From assembly GCA_947588275.1 (NCBI GenBank), contig CANPYJ010000011.1:1-42538 (forward strand): a stretch of DNA of 42,538 nt, read 5' to 3'. The position numbers and the translations under genes are program-made. The DNA is from an uncultured Alphaproteobacteria bacterium. GTDB lineage: Bacteria; Pseudomonadota; Alphaproteobacteria; RF32; CAG-239. Positions 25,436 to 33,589 of this stretch are shown piece after piece (within the stretch, counting starts at the first letter, position 1; every line of letters starts with the position of its first letter). The notes below the pieces were generated by a model. That model was not told the origin of the DNA, did no database searches, and saw only the letters and a program-made list of their open reading frames with translations.

Positions 25436-26470
25436 CTAATGCGCCGCCGCGTTCAAGAACGGATCAAGCTCAATATTCAGCTTTTTGTTCGGACGCACAA
25501 CTTCGGTTTTGGCGCCGTTGACATAAATTTCAACCCCATCCGTATTGCCGACGGACAAAAGCATTCCGCGGCCGTTTTCCGGCACGACGTAAATCGTCCC
25601 CGGATACAAAACTTTGCTGATATACAGCTTATTTTCGTCTTTGACTTCAATCCAAGTTTCGGCAGTGATTTTGAGAGCCACGCCTTCAGTGGGAATTTGT
25701 TCAACCGTCGGTGTCGTCACCGGCGTCGGCGCCGTCGGTTTGGTCGCAGGTTCGGCCTCGGGCTCGGTTTCGACCGCGGATGCCGGAACAGGCGTTATTT
25801 TGGCCGCCGGCAAGGGCTCTTCAAATTTGGCATCAGTCATAACAATCTGCTCGTCAGACGGCACGGGCGCGGTTTCGGCGCTGGCCGCCGGCTCGGCAAC
25901 TTCGCTCACGACGCTGAAATCTTCAACCACAATCGGCTGTGAATCATCTCCGACTTCTTCTTCCGTGACAACATCTTCGACCGGCGACGTTTCCTGATTG
26001 TCACGATTGTTATAATATGCCCACAAAACATAAACCAAAATCAACGCAAGAAGGCTGATGACCAAATATTTGCGATTGGGAACCGTGGCCTCGGCCTGCG
26101 GTTCCAGAACATAGATGTTTTTGTCTTCGGCGGTATTGGTTTCTTCTTTGTACAGCTCAACGATATTGCTGCTGTTAAGCCCCAGATATTCAGCATAAGA
26201 ACGGATAAACCCGACCCCATACGGAAATGCCGGAATATCCGCATAGCGGCTTTCTTCAATGGCTTCCAGATAAAACTTGCGAATACACAAACGCTTAGAC
26301 ACGTCAGGCAGACGCAAGCCTTTTTGCTGGCGCATTTCTTTGAGCAGGCTTCCCACCTTGTTGACGGTTTGACTGGTTTTCGGTTTAGCCGGTTTGGGCG
26401 TTTCTTCAACTTTTTTTTCCGGCGCGGTTTCCGGCGCTGATTTTGCTTTTTTCACTTTTTGTTTCCTCAT
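25436..26470 (-). CDS. rodZ: RodZ-like cell-shape protein
   Basis: RodZ links MreB filaments to the membrane elongation machinery. The 344 residues have a charged start, a cytoplasmic helix-turn-helix domain of the HTH_25 type (about 36-108, with LLKEMRQQKGLRLPDVSKRL), one membrane segment (134-153), an acidic Pro/Ala/Glu-rich periplasmic linker (about 155-260), and a C-terminal DUF4115-like beta domain (about 262-335, with ITAETWIEVKDENK). This order is diagnostic for RodZ. No clear ribosome site precedes the ATG, so its start is slightly uncertain. It follows ptsP by 37 bases. Confidence 0.88.
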   Translation of the reverse strand: MRKQKVKKAKSAPETAPEKKVEETPKPAKPKTSQTVNKVGSLLKEMRQQKGLRLPDVSKRLCIRKFYLEAIEESRYADIPAFPYGVGFIRSYAEYLGLNSSNIVELYKEETNTAEDKNIYVLEPQAEATVPNRKYLVISLLALILVYVLWAYYNNRDNQETSPVEDVVTEEEVGDDSQPIVVEDFSVVSEVAEPAASAETAPVPSDEQIVMTDAKFEEPLPAAKITPVPASAVETEPEAEPATKPTAPTPVTTPTVEQIPTEGVALKITAETWIEVKDENKLYISKVLYPGTIYVVPENGRGMLLSVGNTDGVEIYVNGAKTEVVRPNKKLNIELDPFLNAAAH

Positions 26471-26507
26471 ATCTAGAATCGAAATTTAACCGATTGTTGC
26501 ATACTTT

Positions 26508-28772
26508 TTAATAAATTTCAATACCGTGGTCATTGGCATAGGATATTAACTGCGGACGCAGAGTCCGGTTTTCGGATTTGAGCAGCCGCATAACGTAGTC
26601 TTCAACCTCGTTCAGGTTGGCCGTGCGAATCATGCTTTTGACACGACCGAAGGCCGATCCTGACATCGACAAATTGCGAAATCCGAGCCCGATAAGCGCC
26701 AACGCTTCAATCGGATTAGACGCCATTTCGCCGCAAACCGAGCAATATACCTTGGCCTTGCCGGCCTGCTCGACGATCTCCCGCATCATCTTTAAAAACG
26801 GCGCCGACAAAACGTCATAACGTTCGGCCAGACGCGGATTACCGCGGTCGCAGGCAAACATAAACTGTGCCAAATCGTTGGTGCCGACAGAGATAAAGTC
26901 AGCCTCGCGCAACACCGCTTCCAGCTGAAATACTATCGACGGCACTTCAATCATCAGGCCGACATTGACTTTATGCGGCACCGGCTGTTTGCGGCGTTTT
27001 TCTTTTTCCAGCTCAATCATCAGCGTTTCTTTGGCCTCACGAAATTCGGCCAGATTGGAAATCATCGGGAACATCACGTTCAGTTCTTTGCCGGCCGAAG
27101 CACGCAGAAACGCCCGCACCTGCTGACGCAAAATTGCGCGGCGGTCAAGCGTAATGCGGATAGAACGCCAGCCGATGGCCGGATTGTCTTCGCCCGAATA
27201 GCTCCAATAGGGCAGCAGCTTGTCCGAACCGACGTCCAAACTGCGAAAAACCACTTTTTTGTTGCCGCAACGATCCATCAACTCGCGATAATAGCCGGTT
27301 TGACGTTCCACGTCGGGCATTGTTTCCGAAGCCATGAACGGAATCTCGGTTCGATAAAGGCCTATGCCGTCGCAATTGGTTGTTTCGATATAATCCAAAT
27401 CAAACGCCAGACCCACGTTCAAAAACATATTTATCCGCGTGCCGTCTTTGGTTTTGGCCGGCAAACTGCGCAACTCCGCCAATCGGGCGCGGAGTTTTTC
27501 TTTCTCGGCGATTTTGGCTCGAAACTGTTCTTGTATCGGCTGCCCCGGATGAACATAAACATAACCGTCCATACCGTCCACGGCCACCAGCTCGCCGGTT
27601 TTAATTTCCTCATAAATTCCACGAATGCGAGCCACCACGGGAATTCCGAGGGCTTTGGCCACAATTGCCACGTGCATGGTCGGCGTGCCGTCCTCAATAA
27701 TCAGGCCGCGGATTTTTTTGTAGTCATAATCCATGAGGTCGGCCGGCCCCATTGTCTGTGCCACCACAATTAAATCCGGCGCTTCGACCGTTTTGCCGTC
27801 CATACGGTCGCCGCTCAAATATCCGAGCAGGCGGTCGGTAATGTCGCGCAAATCATGCAAACGCTCGCGCATGTAAGTGTCATTGGTGCCGGAAAGACGG
27901 TTCCACATGTCTTCGTAAGCTCTCTCCACCGCCGCTTCAGCCGTAAGCCCGCTGCCGATGTTGCCGACAATCTTTTGATACCAGCCCTTGTCCTTGGCAA
28001 ACATTCGGTAAGCGTCCAAAATATCGACATGTTCGCCGATGCCGAGCTTGGTAGAGGCAAATTTCTCGTCCAAATCTTTGTTCATTTGGGTATGCGCAGC
28101 CTCAAGCTTGCGCAGCTCACCCTCTTTGTCCTCGGCAAAAATCTGCGTAACGGCCTGCCGGCGCCGATGCACCACCGCCGTCCCGATGCCGTAACCTTTG
28201 CTGAGCGACACTCCCTTATATTTTTCACGACTGCTTTGTCCCCGCGCGCGCGCCAGTTCTTTTTTAAGTTCGGTCATTTCATCGGAAGCCGCCAGCTCGC
28301 TCATAACCATAGCCACGGTTTCCAGCATCTCAATCTCGGTGTTGGTGTATTCGTGCATCTCTTTGTTGTGCAGCGAGATAACGCCAATGGCTCGGCCAAA
28401 GCGGATTAACGGTGCGCCGGCAAAAGACTTGAACTCCTCTTCGCCGGTTTCGGGATGATATGAAAACTGCGGATGTGTCCAGACATCGGCCACCGCCAGA
28501 GAACGCTTGTTTTGCGCCACATAGCCAATCAGCCCTTCACCGGCGCGCAACGGAACTTTGTGTGCAATTTCCACACTAAAACCGATGGAGGCAAACGGCT
28601 CCAGATAGTTATCGTCGACAATCAGGTAGCAGGTTCCGGCATCGGCTTTCATCTGCGCCACAATCATTGCCAGAATCTTTTTCAGTTTTTCCGAGACCGG
28701 ATCTTCCGTCTCGGCAATCTGCCGCAGTTCGCGCAGAATATCCATTGCCTGATTTATGGCCGGCGTCTCCAT
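26508..28772 (-). CDS. ptsP: PTS-Ntr enzyme I, phosphoenolpyruvate--protein phosphotransferase
   Basis: First enzyme of the nitrogen PTS: takes phosphate from PEP and passes it to NPr. The 754 residues comprise a GAF domain (about 15-160), the PEP-utilizer N domain, the swivelling His domain with the phosphorylated His367 in GTPTMHVAIVAKALGIPVV, and the PEP-binding barrel with LYRTEIPFM, FRSLDVGSDK, VGTNDLAQFMFACDR and YCSVCGEMASNP. The start at 28772 (METPAINQAM) has GGTGG upstream; six further codons are possible upstream. The GAF domain may sense small ligands such as glutamine. Its promoter lies in the divergent region with the cupin gene. Confidence 0.95.
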   Translation of the reverse strand: METPAINQAMDILRELRQIAETEDPVSEKLKKILAMIVAQMKADAGTCYLIVDDNYLEPFASIGFSVEIAHKVPLRAGEGLIGYVAQNKRSLAVADVWTHPQFSYHPETGEEEFKSFAGAPLIRFGRAIGVISLHNKEMHEYTNTEIEMLETVAMVMSELAASDEMTELKKELARARGQSSREKYKGVSLSKGYGIGTAVVHRRRQAVTQIFAEDKEGELRKLEAAHTQMNKDLDEKFASTKLGIGEHVDILDAYRMFAKDKGWYQKIVGNIGSGLTAEAAVERAYEDMWNRLSGTNDTYMRERLHDLRDITDRLLGYLSGDRMDGKTVEAPDLIVVAQTMGPADLMDYDYKKIRGLIIEDGTPTMHVAIVAKALGIPVVARIRGIYEEIKTGELVAVDGMDGYVYVHPGQPIQEQFRAKIAEKEKLRARLAELRSLPAKTKDGTRINMFLNVGLAFDLDYIETTNCDGIGLYRTEIPFMASETMPDVERQTGYYRELMDRCGNKKVVFRSLDVGSDKLLPYWSYSGEDNPAIGWRSIRITLDRRAILRQQVRAFLRASAGKELNVMFPMISNLAEFREAKETLMIELEKEKRRKQPVPHKVNVGLMIEVPSIVFQLEAVLREADFISVGTNDLAQFMFACDRGNPRLAERYDVLSAPFLKMMREIVEQAGKAKVYCSVCGEMASNPIEALALIGLGFRNLSMSGSAFGRVKSMIRTANLNEVEDYVMRLLKSENRTLRPQLISYANDHGIEIY

Positions 28773-28809
28773 TTTTCCACCAATCCTCAATTTTGACCTT
28801 GCGCTTTTA

Positions 28810-28838
28810 CTTATATTCCTTATATTGTTTTACATCAA
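28810..28838 (-). promoter_or_regulatory. Promoter of ptsP
   Basis: On the minus strand TTGATG (28838-28833) and TATAAG (28815-28810) are 17 bases apart; the start near 28803 gives a leader of about 30 bases. Confidence 0.6.
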
Positions 28839-28865
28839 GTTAAAACTTAATTAAAAGGATAAATT

Positions 28866-29228
28866 ATGGCGACAACATATCAACGCGGCGACAAAGACAC
28901 CCGACCTTGGGGAACTTGGGAAGTTTTGGAATCCGAGGCCGATTTTTGCGTTAAGCGGATTAAGGTTATTGCGGGAGGCAAGCTCTCTTTGCAACTGCAT
29001 CACCACCGCAGCGAACATTGGATTATTGTCAAAGGCACGGCCAAAGTGACGTTGGGCGACGACATCATTGTCAAAACCGCCGGCGAAAACGTGTATATTC
29101 CCGTGGAAACCAAGCACCGAATTCAAAATGACGGTACGCAGGACGTGGAATTTATTGAGGTGCAATACGGCGACAATCTTGACGAAAACGACATTGTCCG
29201 GCTGGAAGACGTGTATGGCCGCGCGTAA
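28866..29228 (+). CDS. Stand-alone mannose-6-phosphate isomerase cupin
   Basis: The 120 residues match the C-terminal isomerase domain of type II PMI/GMP enzymes, which convert fructose 6-phosphate and mannose 6-phosphate. Key blocks are RPWGTWEVL, LSLQLHHHRSEHWIIVKGTAKV (metal-site histidines), ENVYIPVETKHRIQN and FIEVQYGDNLDENDIVRLEDVYGRA. The fused nucleotidyltransferase domain is missing, so GDP-mannose formation would need another gene. AAAAGGA precedes the ATG. It could supply mannose 6-phosphate for a surface glycan, but linkage to the island genes is not shown. Confidence 0.88.
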   Translation: MATTYQRGDKDTRPWGTWEVLESEADFCVKRIKVIAGGKLSLQLHHHRSEHWIIVKGTAKVTLGDDIIVKTAGENVYIPVETKHRIQNDGTQDVEFIEVQYGDNLDENDIVRLEDVYGRA

Positions 29229-29244
29229 AGCGGATAACAAGGGG

Positions 29245-29273
29245 TTGACTCCTGCGGCAAATATCCGTACTAT
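29245..29273 (+). promoter_or_regulatory. Promoter of the DEAD-like gene
   Basis: TTGACT (29245-29250) and TACTAT (29268-29273) are 17 bases apart. The start near 29280 leaves a leader of about 30 bases, so the gene at 29311 has its own promoter despite following the cupin gene. Confidence 0.65.
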
Positions 29274-29310
29274 GAGCCAATAACAAACAACTTTGGAAAG
29301 CAACAACAAA

Positions 29311-30105
29311 ATGAATTTTGCAGATTTGGGCTTGAGCGAGCAGGTTATTCGGGCAATTAACGAGTTTGGCCTGCAAGAACCGACCACTGTTCAGGCCGAT
29401 GTGATTCCGGCTATTTTAGAAGGCCGTGACGTCTTTACCATTGCCCCGCAGGGCTGCGGCAAAACCATGTCTTATGTGCTGCCGGTGCTGGATATCATCA
29501 GCCGCAAAAAAGCGCAGACCATTTTGATTATCACCCCCAATTCCGACTGCTCGGTTACCACTTCGGACCTTTTGGCCTTGTTCAACAAGTACCACGAACC
29601 CGACATGGAGGACGGCGAAGAAAACATCAGCAACGAGGCCAACGTTATCATCGGCTCGCCCGATCTGCTGATTGAGGTGGCGGCAAACGGCAAAACCGAC
29701 TTGTCCAAAACCGACATTTTGGTGGTGGACGACATCAACCTTATCAAAAAAAATAAGCAGCTTGACAATCTGGTTAAGATTTTGGATATGCTCCCCGCCA
29801 CCAAGCAAAATATCGTTTACACCAACCGCCGCTCACGGGAAACGCAGGACGTGTTGGAAAGAATCCTGAAAGCGCCGGAAGAAATCAAGGTTGACAAGAA
29901 TAAAGAAGCCGAGGCGCAGATGTCGGCGCGGCATGTAAACATCAAACGCGATGACCGCTGCGAAGAACATCGGGTTTTTGCCGCAACGGATCAAGAGGCG
30001 GTTAATTTGGCGGCACAGTATAAATCTTTTAACGGCAAAGTGCCGGCCTTTCTGCTAGTGCAGGGATTGCTGGCAGAAGAAGACAAGCGCGCTGAAACGG
30101 TCTAG
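29311..30105 (+). CDS. Degenerate, single-domain DEAD-box-like protein
   Basis: The 264 residues align with the first RecA domain of DEAD-box RNA helicases: FADLGLSEQVIRAINEFG plus the Q of the Q-motif (VQ at 27-28), a P-loop APQGCGKT at 45-52 instead of AQTGSGKT, and GSPDLLIE in place of TPGRLLD. Motif II reads VVDDIN (D140, D141) instead of DEAD, and motif III SAT is replaced by YTN (170-172). The second RecA domain is entirely missing; instead there is about 85 residues of charged sequence. It may bind nucleotide or RNA without unwinding. GGAAAG lies 10 bases before the ATG. The stop is followed by the element array. Confidence 0.75.
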   Translation: MNFADLGLSEQVIRAINEFGLQEPTTVQADVIPAILEGRDVFTIAPQGCGKTMSYVLPVLDIISRKKAQTILIITPNSDCSVTTSDLLALFNKYHEPDMEDGEENISNEANVIIGSPDLLIEVAANGKTDLSKTDILVVDDINLIKKNKQLDNLVKILDMLPATKQNIVYTNRRSRETQDVLERILKAPEEIKVDKNKEAEAQMSARHVNIKRDDRCEEHRVFAATDQEAVNLAAQYKSFNGKVPAFLLVQGLLAEEDKRAETV

Positions 30106-30242
30106 ACTTTGCCGGCAAACCGACAGGGCTTCCAAACAAATCGACATTGGAAACCGATGGTTTAACAAATTTCCGTTTTCATCAAATCGACTCTCAATGA
30201 CTAGGGAAGAGAGCGGCTCGTGATGACCTACTTCTTATTCTG
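30106..30242 (+). other. Short gap before the element array
   Basis: I find no gene, terminator or promoter in these 137 bases; the T-rich tail before the first element (CTTCTTATTCTG) recurs in the spacers between the elements, so it belongs to the repeated unit. Confidence 0.5.
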
Positions 30243-30378
30243 TGTCATTGCGAGGAATGAAGCGCATGTGAAATGACGAAGCAATCCATCTTAAGAAATC
30301 TTGAAGCAAAAACAAAGGAACGGATTGTCGTCTGAATAAAGATGGATTGCTTTGCCGCTAGCGCGGCTCGCAATGACA
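30243..30378. repeat. Palindrome-ended element, copy 1
   Basis: The 136-bp element begins TGTCATTGCGAGG and ends CTCGCAATGACA, an inverted repeat. Inside is a second inverted repeat, AAGCAATCCATCTT against AAGATGGATTGCTT. The left arm is of a long type (with about 20 extra bases), the right arm of a short type that includes CCGCTAGCGCGG. No coding sequence or transposase. Short minus-strand frames through it are by-products. Confidence 0.85.
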
Positions 30379-30433
30379 AGGAAAAAATGACAAAGAAAAG
30401 AGAAAGGCTTGCAATGACATGCTTCTTATTCTG

Positions 30434-30569
30434 TGTCATTGCGAGGAATAAAGCGTATGCGAAATGACGAAGCAATCCATCTTAAGAAATCTTGAAGCAA
30501 AAACAAAGGAACGGATTGTCGTCTGAATAAAGATGGATTGCTTCGCCGCTAGCGCGGCTCGCAATGACA
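30434..30569. repeat. Palindrome-ended element, copy 2
   Basis: Exactly 191 bases after copy 1 and of equal length. It differs from copies 1 and 3 at a few bases in the left arm (AATAAAGCGTATGCG against AATGAAGCGCATGTG) and at one base before CCGCT. The 55-base spacer on its left is nearly identical to that on its right. Confidence 0.85.
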
Positions 30570-30624
30570 AGAAAAAAATGACAAAGAAAAGAGAAAGGCT
30601 TGCAATGACATGCTTCTTATTCTG

Positions 30625-30760
30625 TGTCATTGCGAGGAATGAAGCGCATGTGAAATGACGAAGCAATCCATCTTAAGAAATCTTGAAGCAAAAACAAAGG
30701 AACGGATTGTCGTCTGAATAAAGATGGATTGCTTTGCCGCTAGCGCGGCTCGCAATGACA
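30625..30760. repeat. Palindrome-ended element, copy 3
   Basis: Again 191 bases after the previous copy; its element sequence matches copy 1 better than copy 2. The spacer unit is broken after it, so the array ends here. Confidence 0.85.
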
Positions 30761-30974
30761 ATAAAAGAGAACGGTTTGTTATGACAGAAAAATAGAGCGG
30801 CGCGCAATGACAGAGAAAAGAAACAATCTCGTGATGACAAGGAAAAAGAACAATCTCGCAATGGCAGCATGTAAGACAGTGACATGTCACCCAGCCTCTT
30901 TGGGCGAGCCTTAGTATTCGCTGTCTGTTAACATTTACGGCTCTTTTAGAGCGATGCCTTATGGGACTTTGGCG
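30761..30974. other. Degenerate tail of the element array
   Basis: Several decayed arm pieces (CGCAATGACA, CGTGATGACA, CGCAATGGCA) follow the array, then a 12-bp perfect palindrome GTGACATGTCAC (30879-30890) and a small 5-bp hairpin (30940-30952). No gene, and no clear terminator for tkt. Confidence 0.5.
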
Positions 30975-32951
30975 CTATTTGAGACTGTTTTTGACGGCGT
31001 CAACAACCTCATCGACCGTGATGCCGAAATATTTATATAATTCTTCTGCCGCTCCCGAAGCGCCAAAACCGTCCATTCCAATGATGTCGCCATGGCAGCC
31101 GACATAGCGTTCCCAGCCATATTTGGCACCTGCCTCCACCGCTACCCGCGGCTTATCGCCTAAAACTTCGGCGCGATACGGTTCCGGTTGACGGTCAAAT
31201 AACTCACAGCACGGCATGGACACGACCACCGTTTCAATTCCTTCGGCCGCCAGACGCGCGCGCGCTTCCATGGCCAGAGAAACTTCTGAACCGGTTGCGA
31301 TAATCGTGGCTTGGCGTTTCTTGGCATCTCCAGCCAAAATATAGCCGCCCTTGGCCGTCAAATTCTCTTTGGCCGATGTACGCAACAGCGGCAACCCTTG
31401 TCTGGTAAGCGTCAGAAGGCTCGGCATGTCGGCCGTCTCAAGCGCAATCTGCCAGGCTTCGGCCGTCTCGACGACATCGCAGGGACGAAATGTCAAAACA
31501 TTGGGCATACAGCGATAAGACGCCAAATGTTCCACCGGCTGATGCGTGGGGCCGTCTTCGCCAACGCCGATTGAATCGTGCGTCAACACGTAAATAACCC
31601 GAATCCCCATCAAAGCAGCCAGTCTGATTGCCGGACGCATATAATCCGAAAACACAAAAAACGTGCCGCCAAACGGGATAATCCCGCCATGCAGAGCCAT
31701 GCCGTTCATCAGCGCGGCCATTGCATGCTCGCGAATACCGTACATGATATTATTGCCGTTGTAATCAGCCGCGGTTATGGTCTTTGAAGCCTTGGTAAGA
31801 GTGAGGTTTGAAGCTGCCAAATCAGCCGACCCGCCAACAATCTCCGGCACATGCGGAACAATGGCTTCCAAACACATCTGCGAGGCTTTGCGCGTGGCTA
31901 CTTTGATTTTATCTTTGATAGCGGTTTGCTTAAGCGCCTGCAACTCTTTGTCCCAACCTTTGGGCAACTTGCCTTCTATGGCCTCGGCAAACGCCCGTCC
32001 TTTGAGTTTGGCACGTTTTGACCAATCCAAATAGGCGGCCACCGAACGCTTGCCGACTTCACGCCACGCATTGAGAACAGACGCCGGAATTTCAAACGGC
32101 GCGGCTTCCCAGCCTAACTCCTTGCGCATGGCTGCGGTTTCTTCTTCTCCAAGCGGCGAGCCGTGGCATTTTGAGGTACCGCTCTTAGTCGGCGCGCCAA
32201 AACCGATGCGCGTTTTGCAGGCAATAAGAGTCGGTTTTTTGGACTTTTGCGCTTTGACAACGGCTTTTTCGATTTCTTTATAATTATGCCCGTCAATGCT
32301 GATGGTATTCCAGCCACAAGCCGTGAACCGCGCCAGCTGGTCAACCGAACTTGCGGCGGTGACATTGCCGTCAATCGTGATGTTGTTATTGTCCCAAAAG
32401 ACAATTAACTTGTTGAGTTTGAGGTGTCCGGCCAAAGAAACGGCTTCTTCCGAAATTCCTTCCATCAGGCAGCCATCGCCAGCCATAACATAAGTGTAGT
32501 GATTGCACACATCGTCGCCCCAGCGCGCCGCCATAATCCTTTCGGCCAACGCCATGCCGACCGCCGAAGATATGCCCTGCCCCAGCGGGCCGGTGGTCAT
32601 GTCTATGCCCGCAAGATGTCCGTATTCCGGATGACCGGCCGTTTTGGCGCCAAGCTGACGAAAGTTTTTGATGTCTTCAATATCTATGTCCGGATAACCC
32701 AACAGATAAAACAACGCATACAAAAGCATGGAGCCGTGGCCGGCCGAAAGAACAAAGCGGTCGCGGTCAAACCAGCGCGGCGCGGCCGGATTCAGCTTGA
32801 TGAATTTGGTGAACAAAACCGTGGCTACGTCAGCCATGCCAAGCGGCATTCCAGGATGGCCGGAATTAGCCTTGTTGATTGCGTCGGCGGCCAAAAAACG
32901 AATCGCATTGGCCAAAGACTGTTCGGTTTTTCGATTGTGACTTAACTTCAT
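30975..32951 (-). CDS. tkt: Transketolase
   Basis: Thiamine-diphosphate enzyme that moves two-carbon units in the pentose phosphate pathway. The 658 residues carry NSGHPGMPLGMA, SAGHGSMLLYALFYLLGY, TTGPLGQGI, the cofactor motif GDGCLMEGISEEA, and the catalytic glutamate in YGIREHAMAA. THDSIGVGEDGPTHQPVEHLA follows in the pyrimidine domain. The start is at 32951 with GGAGAG 4 bases upstream. It lies 24 bases downstream of a lipoprotein gene on the same strand. No gapA or pgk follow, unlike many operons with tkt. Confidence 0.97.
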   Translation of the reverse strand: MKLSHNRKTEQSLANAIRFLAADAINKANSGHPGMPLGMADVATVLFTKFIKLNPAAPRWFDRDRFVLSAGHGSMLLYALFYLLGYPDIDIEDIKNFRQLGAKTAGHPEYGHLAGIDMTTGPLGQGISSAVGMALAERIMAARWGDDVCNHYTYVMAGDGCLMEGISEEAVSLAGHLKLNKLIVFWDNNNITIDGNVTAASSVDQLARFTACGWNTISIDGHNYKEIEKAVVKAQKSKKPTLIACKTRIGFGAPTKSGTSKCHGSPLGEEETAAMRKELGWEAAPFEIPASVLNAWREVGKRSVAAYLDWSKRAKLKGRAFAEAIEGKLPKGWDKELQALKQTAIKDKIKVATRKASQMCLEAIVPHVPEIVGGSADLAASNLTLTKASKTITAADYNGNNIMYGIREHAMAALMNGMALHGGIIPFGGTFFVFSDYMRPAIRLAALMGIRVIYVLTHDSIGVGEDGPTHQPVEHLASYRCMPNVLTFRPCDVVETAEAWQIALETADMPSLLTLTRQGLPLLRTSAKENLTAKGGYILAGDAKKRQATIIATGSEVSLAMEARARLAAEGIETVVVSMPCCELFDRQPEPYRAEVLGDKPRVAVEAGAKYGWERYVGCHGDIIGMDGFGASGAAEELYKYFGITVDEVVDAVKNSLK

Positions 32952-32975
32952 CTTGCTCTCCAAAATTTGCAAAAA

Positions 32976-33569
32976 TTATAAACGGCAGCGGCTGCACCCG
33001 GAAGCCTGCGCAGGCTCAGACTTGCGAACAGGTTCGGCGGCGCGGACAAAACCGTCCGCAAAATCGCCGTCAAACTGCAGCTGAGCACCCTGAGCGCGAT
33101 TGTATTCATACTCCAAAGCCGACAAGTCTATGCCCAGCTCGACCACAAAGTCGGGACTGTCTGCCGGAATCCGCACTTTTGCCGGCGCCGGTGAAAAACT
33201 TGTCTGCAACTGGTCTTCGGCAATCAGCCCGTGGGCAAAATAGCTCTTTTTTCCCAAATATTCGGGCGGCCCCTGCAAAGTTTCGACATAATACGCAAAA
33301 TCCAATCGCGTTTCGTCTCCCGAATGCAGGCGTTTAAGCTCAAAATGAGGCTGTGCAATCAGATAGGCACGATGGATGTTTTCTTCAACATAGCAATAAC
33401 TATCGACGCCGCTCAACTCCAGACGAAATAGCGGCTGTCTGGTCAAAACTGACTTTGAATTAACAATCCTCACTTGCGGACAAACGGCACCGTCACTGCC
33501 CCACGGCCGAGATGCCGTGCAGGAAACAGCCAAAACGGAAACCGCAATCAATATAAACTTCTTCATCAT
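32976..33569 (-). CDS. Lipoprotein, alphaproteobacterial family of unknown function
   Basis: The 197-residue protein has the lipoprotein signal MMKKFILIAVSVLAVSC, where the last Cys follows LAVS. The mature part has VCPQVRIVNSKSVLTR near its start, a Y-C-Y triad, and a strand-rich middle (YYVETLQGPPEYLGKKSYF). This recalls a lipoprotein type I know from other alphaproteobacteria with a CPxVxIL...LTR start, but I cannot confirm it. The C-terminus has two further cysteines (SGCSRC). No strong ribosome site is visible; the ATG at 33587 is an alternative. It is 20 bases after the methyltransferase stop, so translation may be coupled. Confidence 0.72.
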   Translation of the reverse strand: MMKKFILIAVSVLAVSCTASRPWGSDGAVCPQVRIVNSKSVLTRQPLFRLELSGVDSYCYVEENIHRAYLIAQPHFELKRLHSGDETRLDFAYYVETLQGPPEYLGKKSYFAHGLIAEDQLQTSFSPAPAKVRIPADSPDFVVELGIDLSALEYEYNRAQGAQLQFDGDFADGFVRAAEPVRKSEPAQASGCSRCRL

Positions 33570-33589
33570 ATGTTTACTATAAAACATGC

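Noticed and set aside
30243..30760. CRISPR array
   Set aside because: The repeats are 136 bp with 55-bp near-identical spacers, and no cas genes occur. Spacers of a CRISPR array would differ from one another.
30245..30890. Short minus-strand frames (76-87 codons) in each element copy with near-identical products
   Set aside because: They run through the palindromic repeats, repeat every 191 bases, lack ribosome sites and give the peptide type expected from this repeat family. They are by-products of the element.
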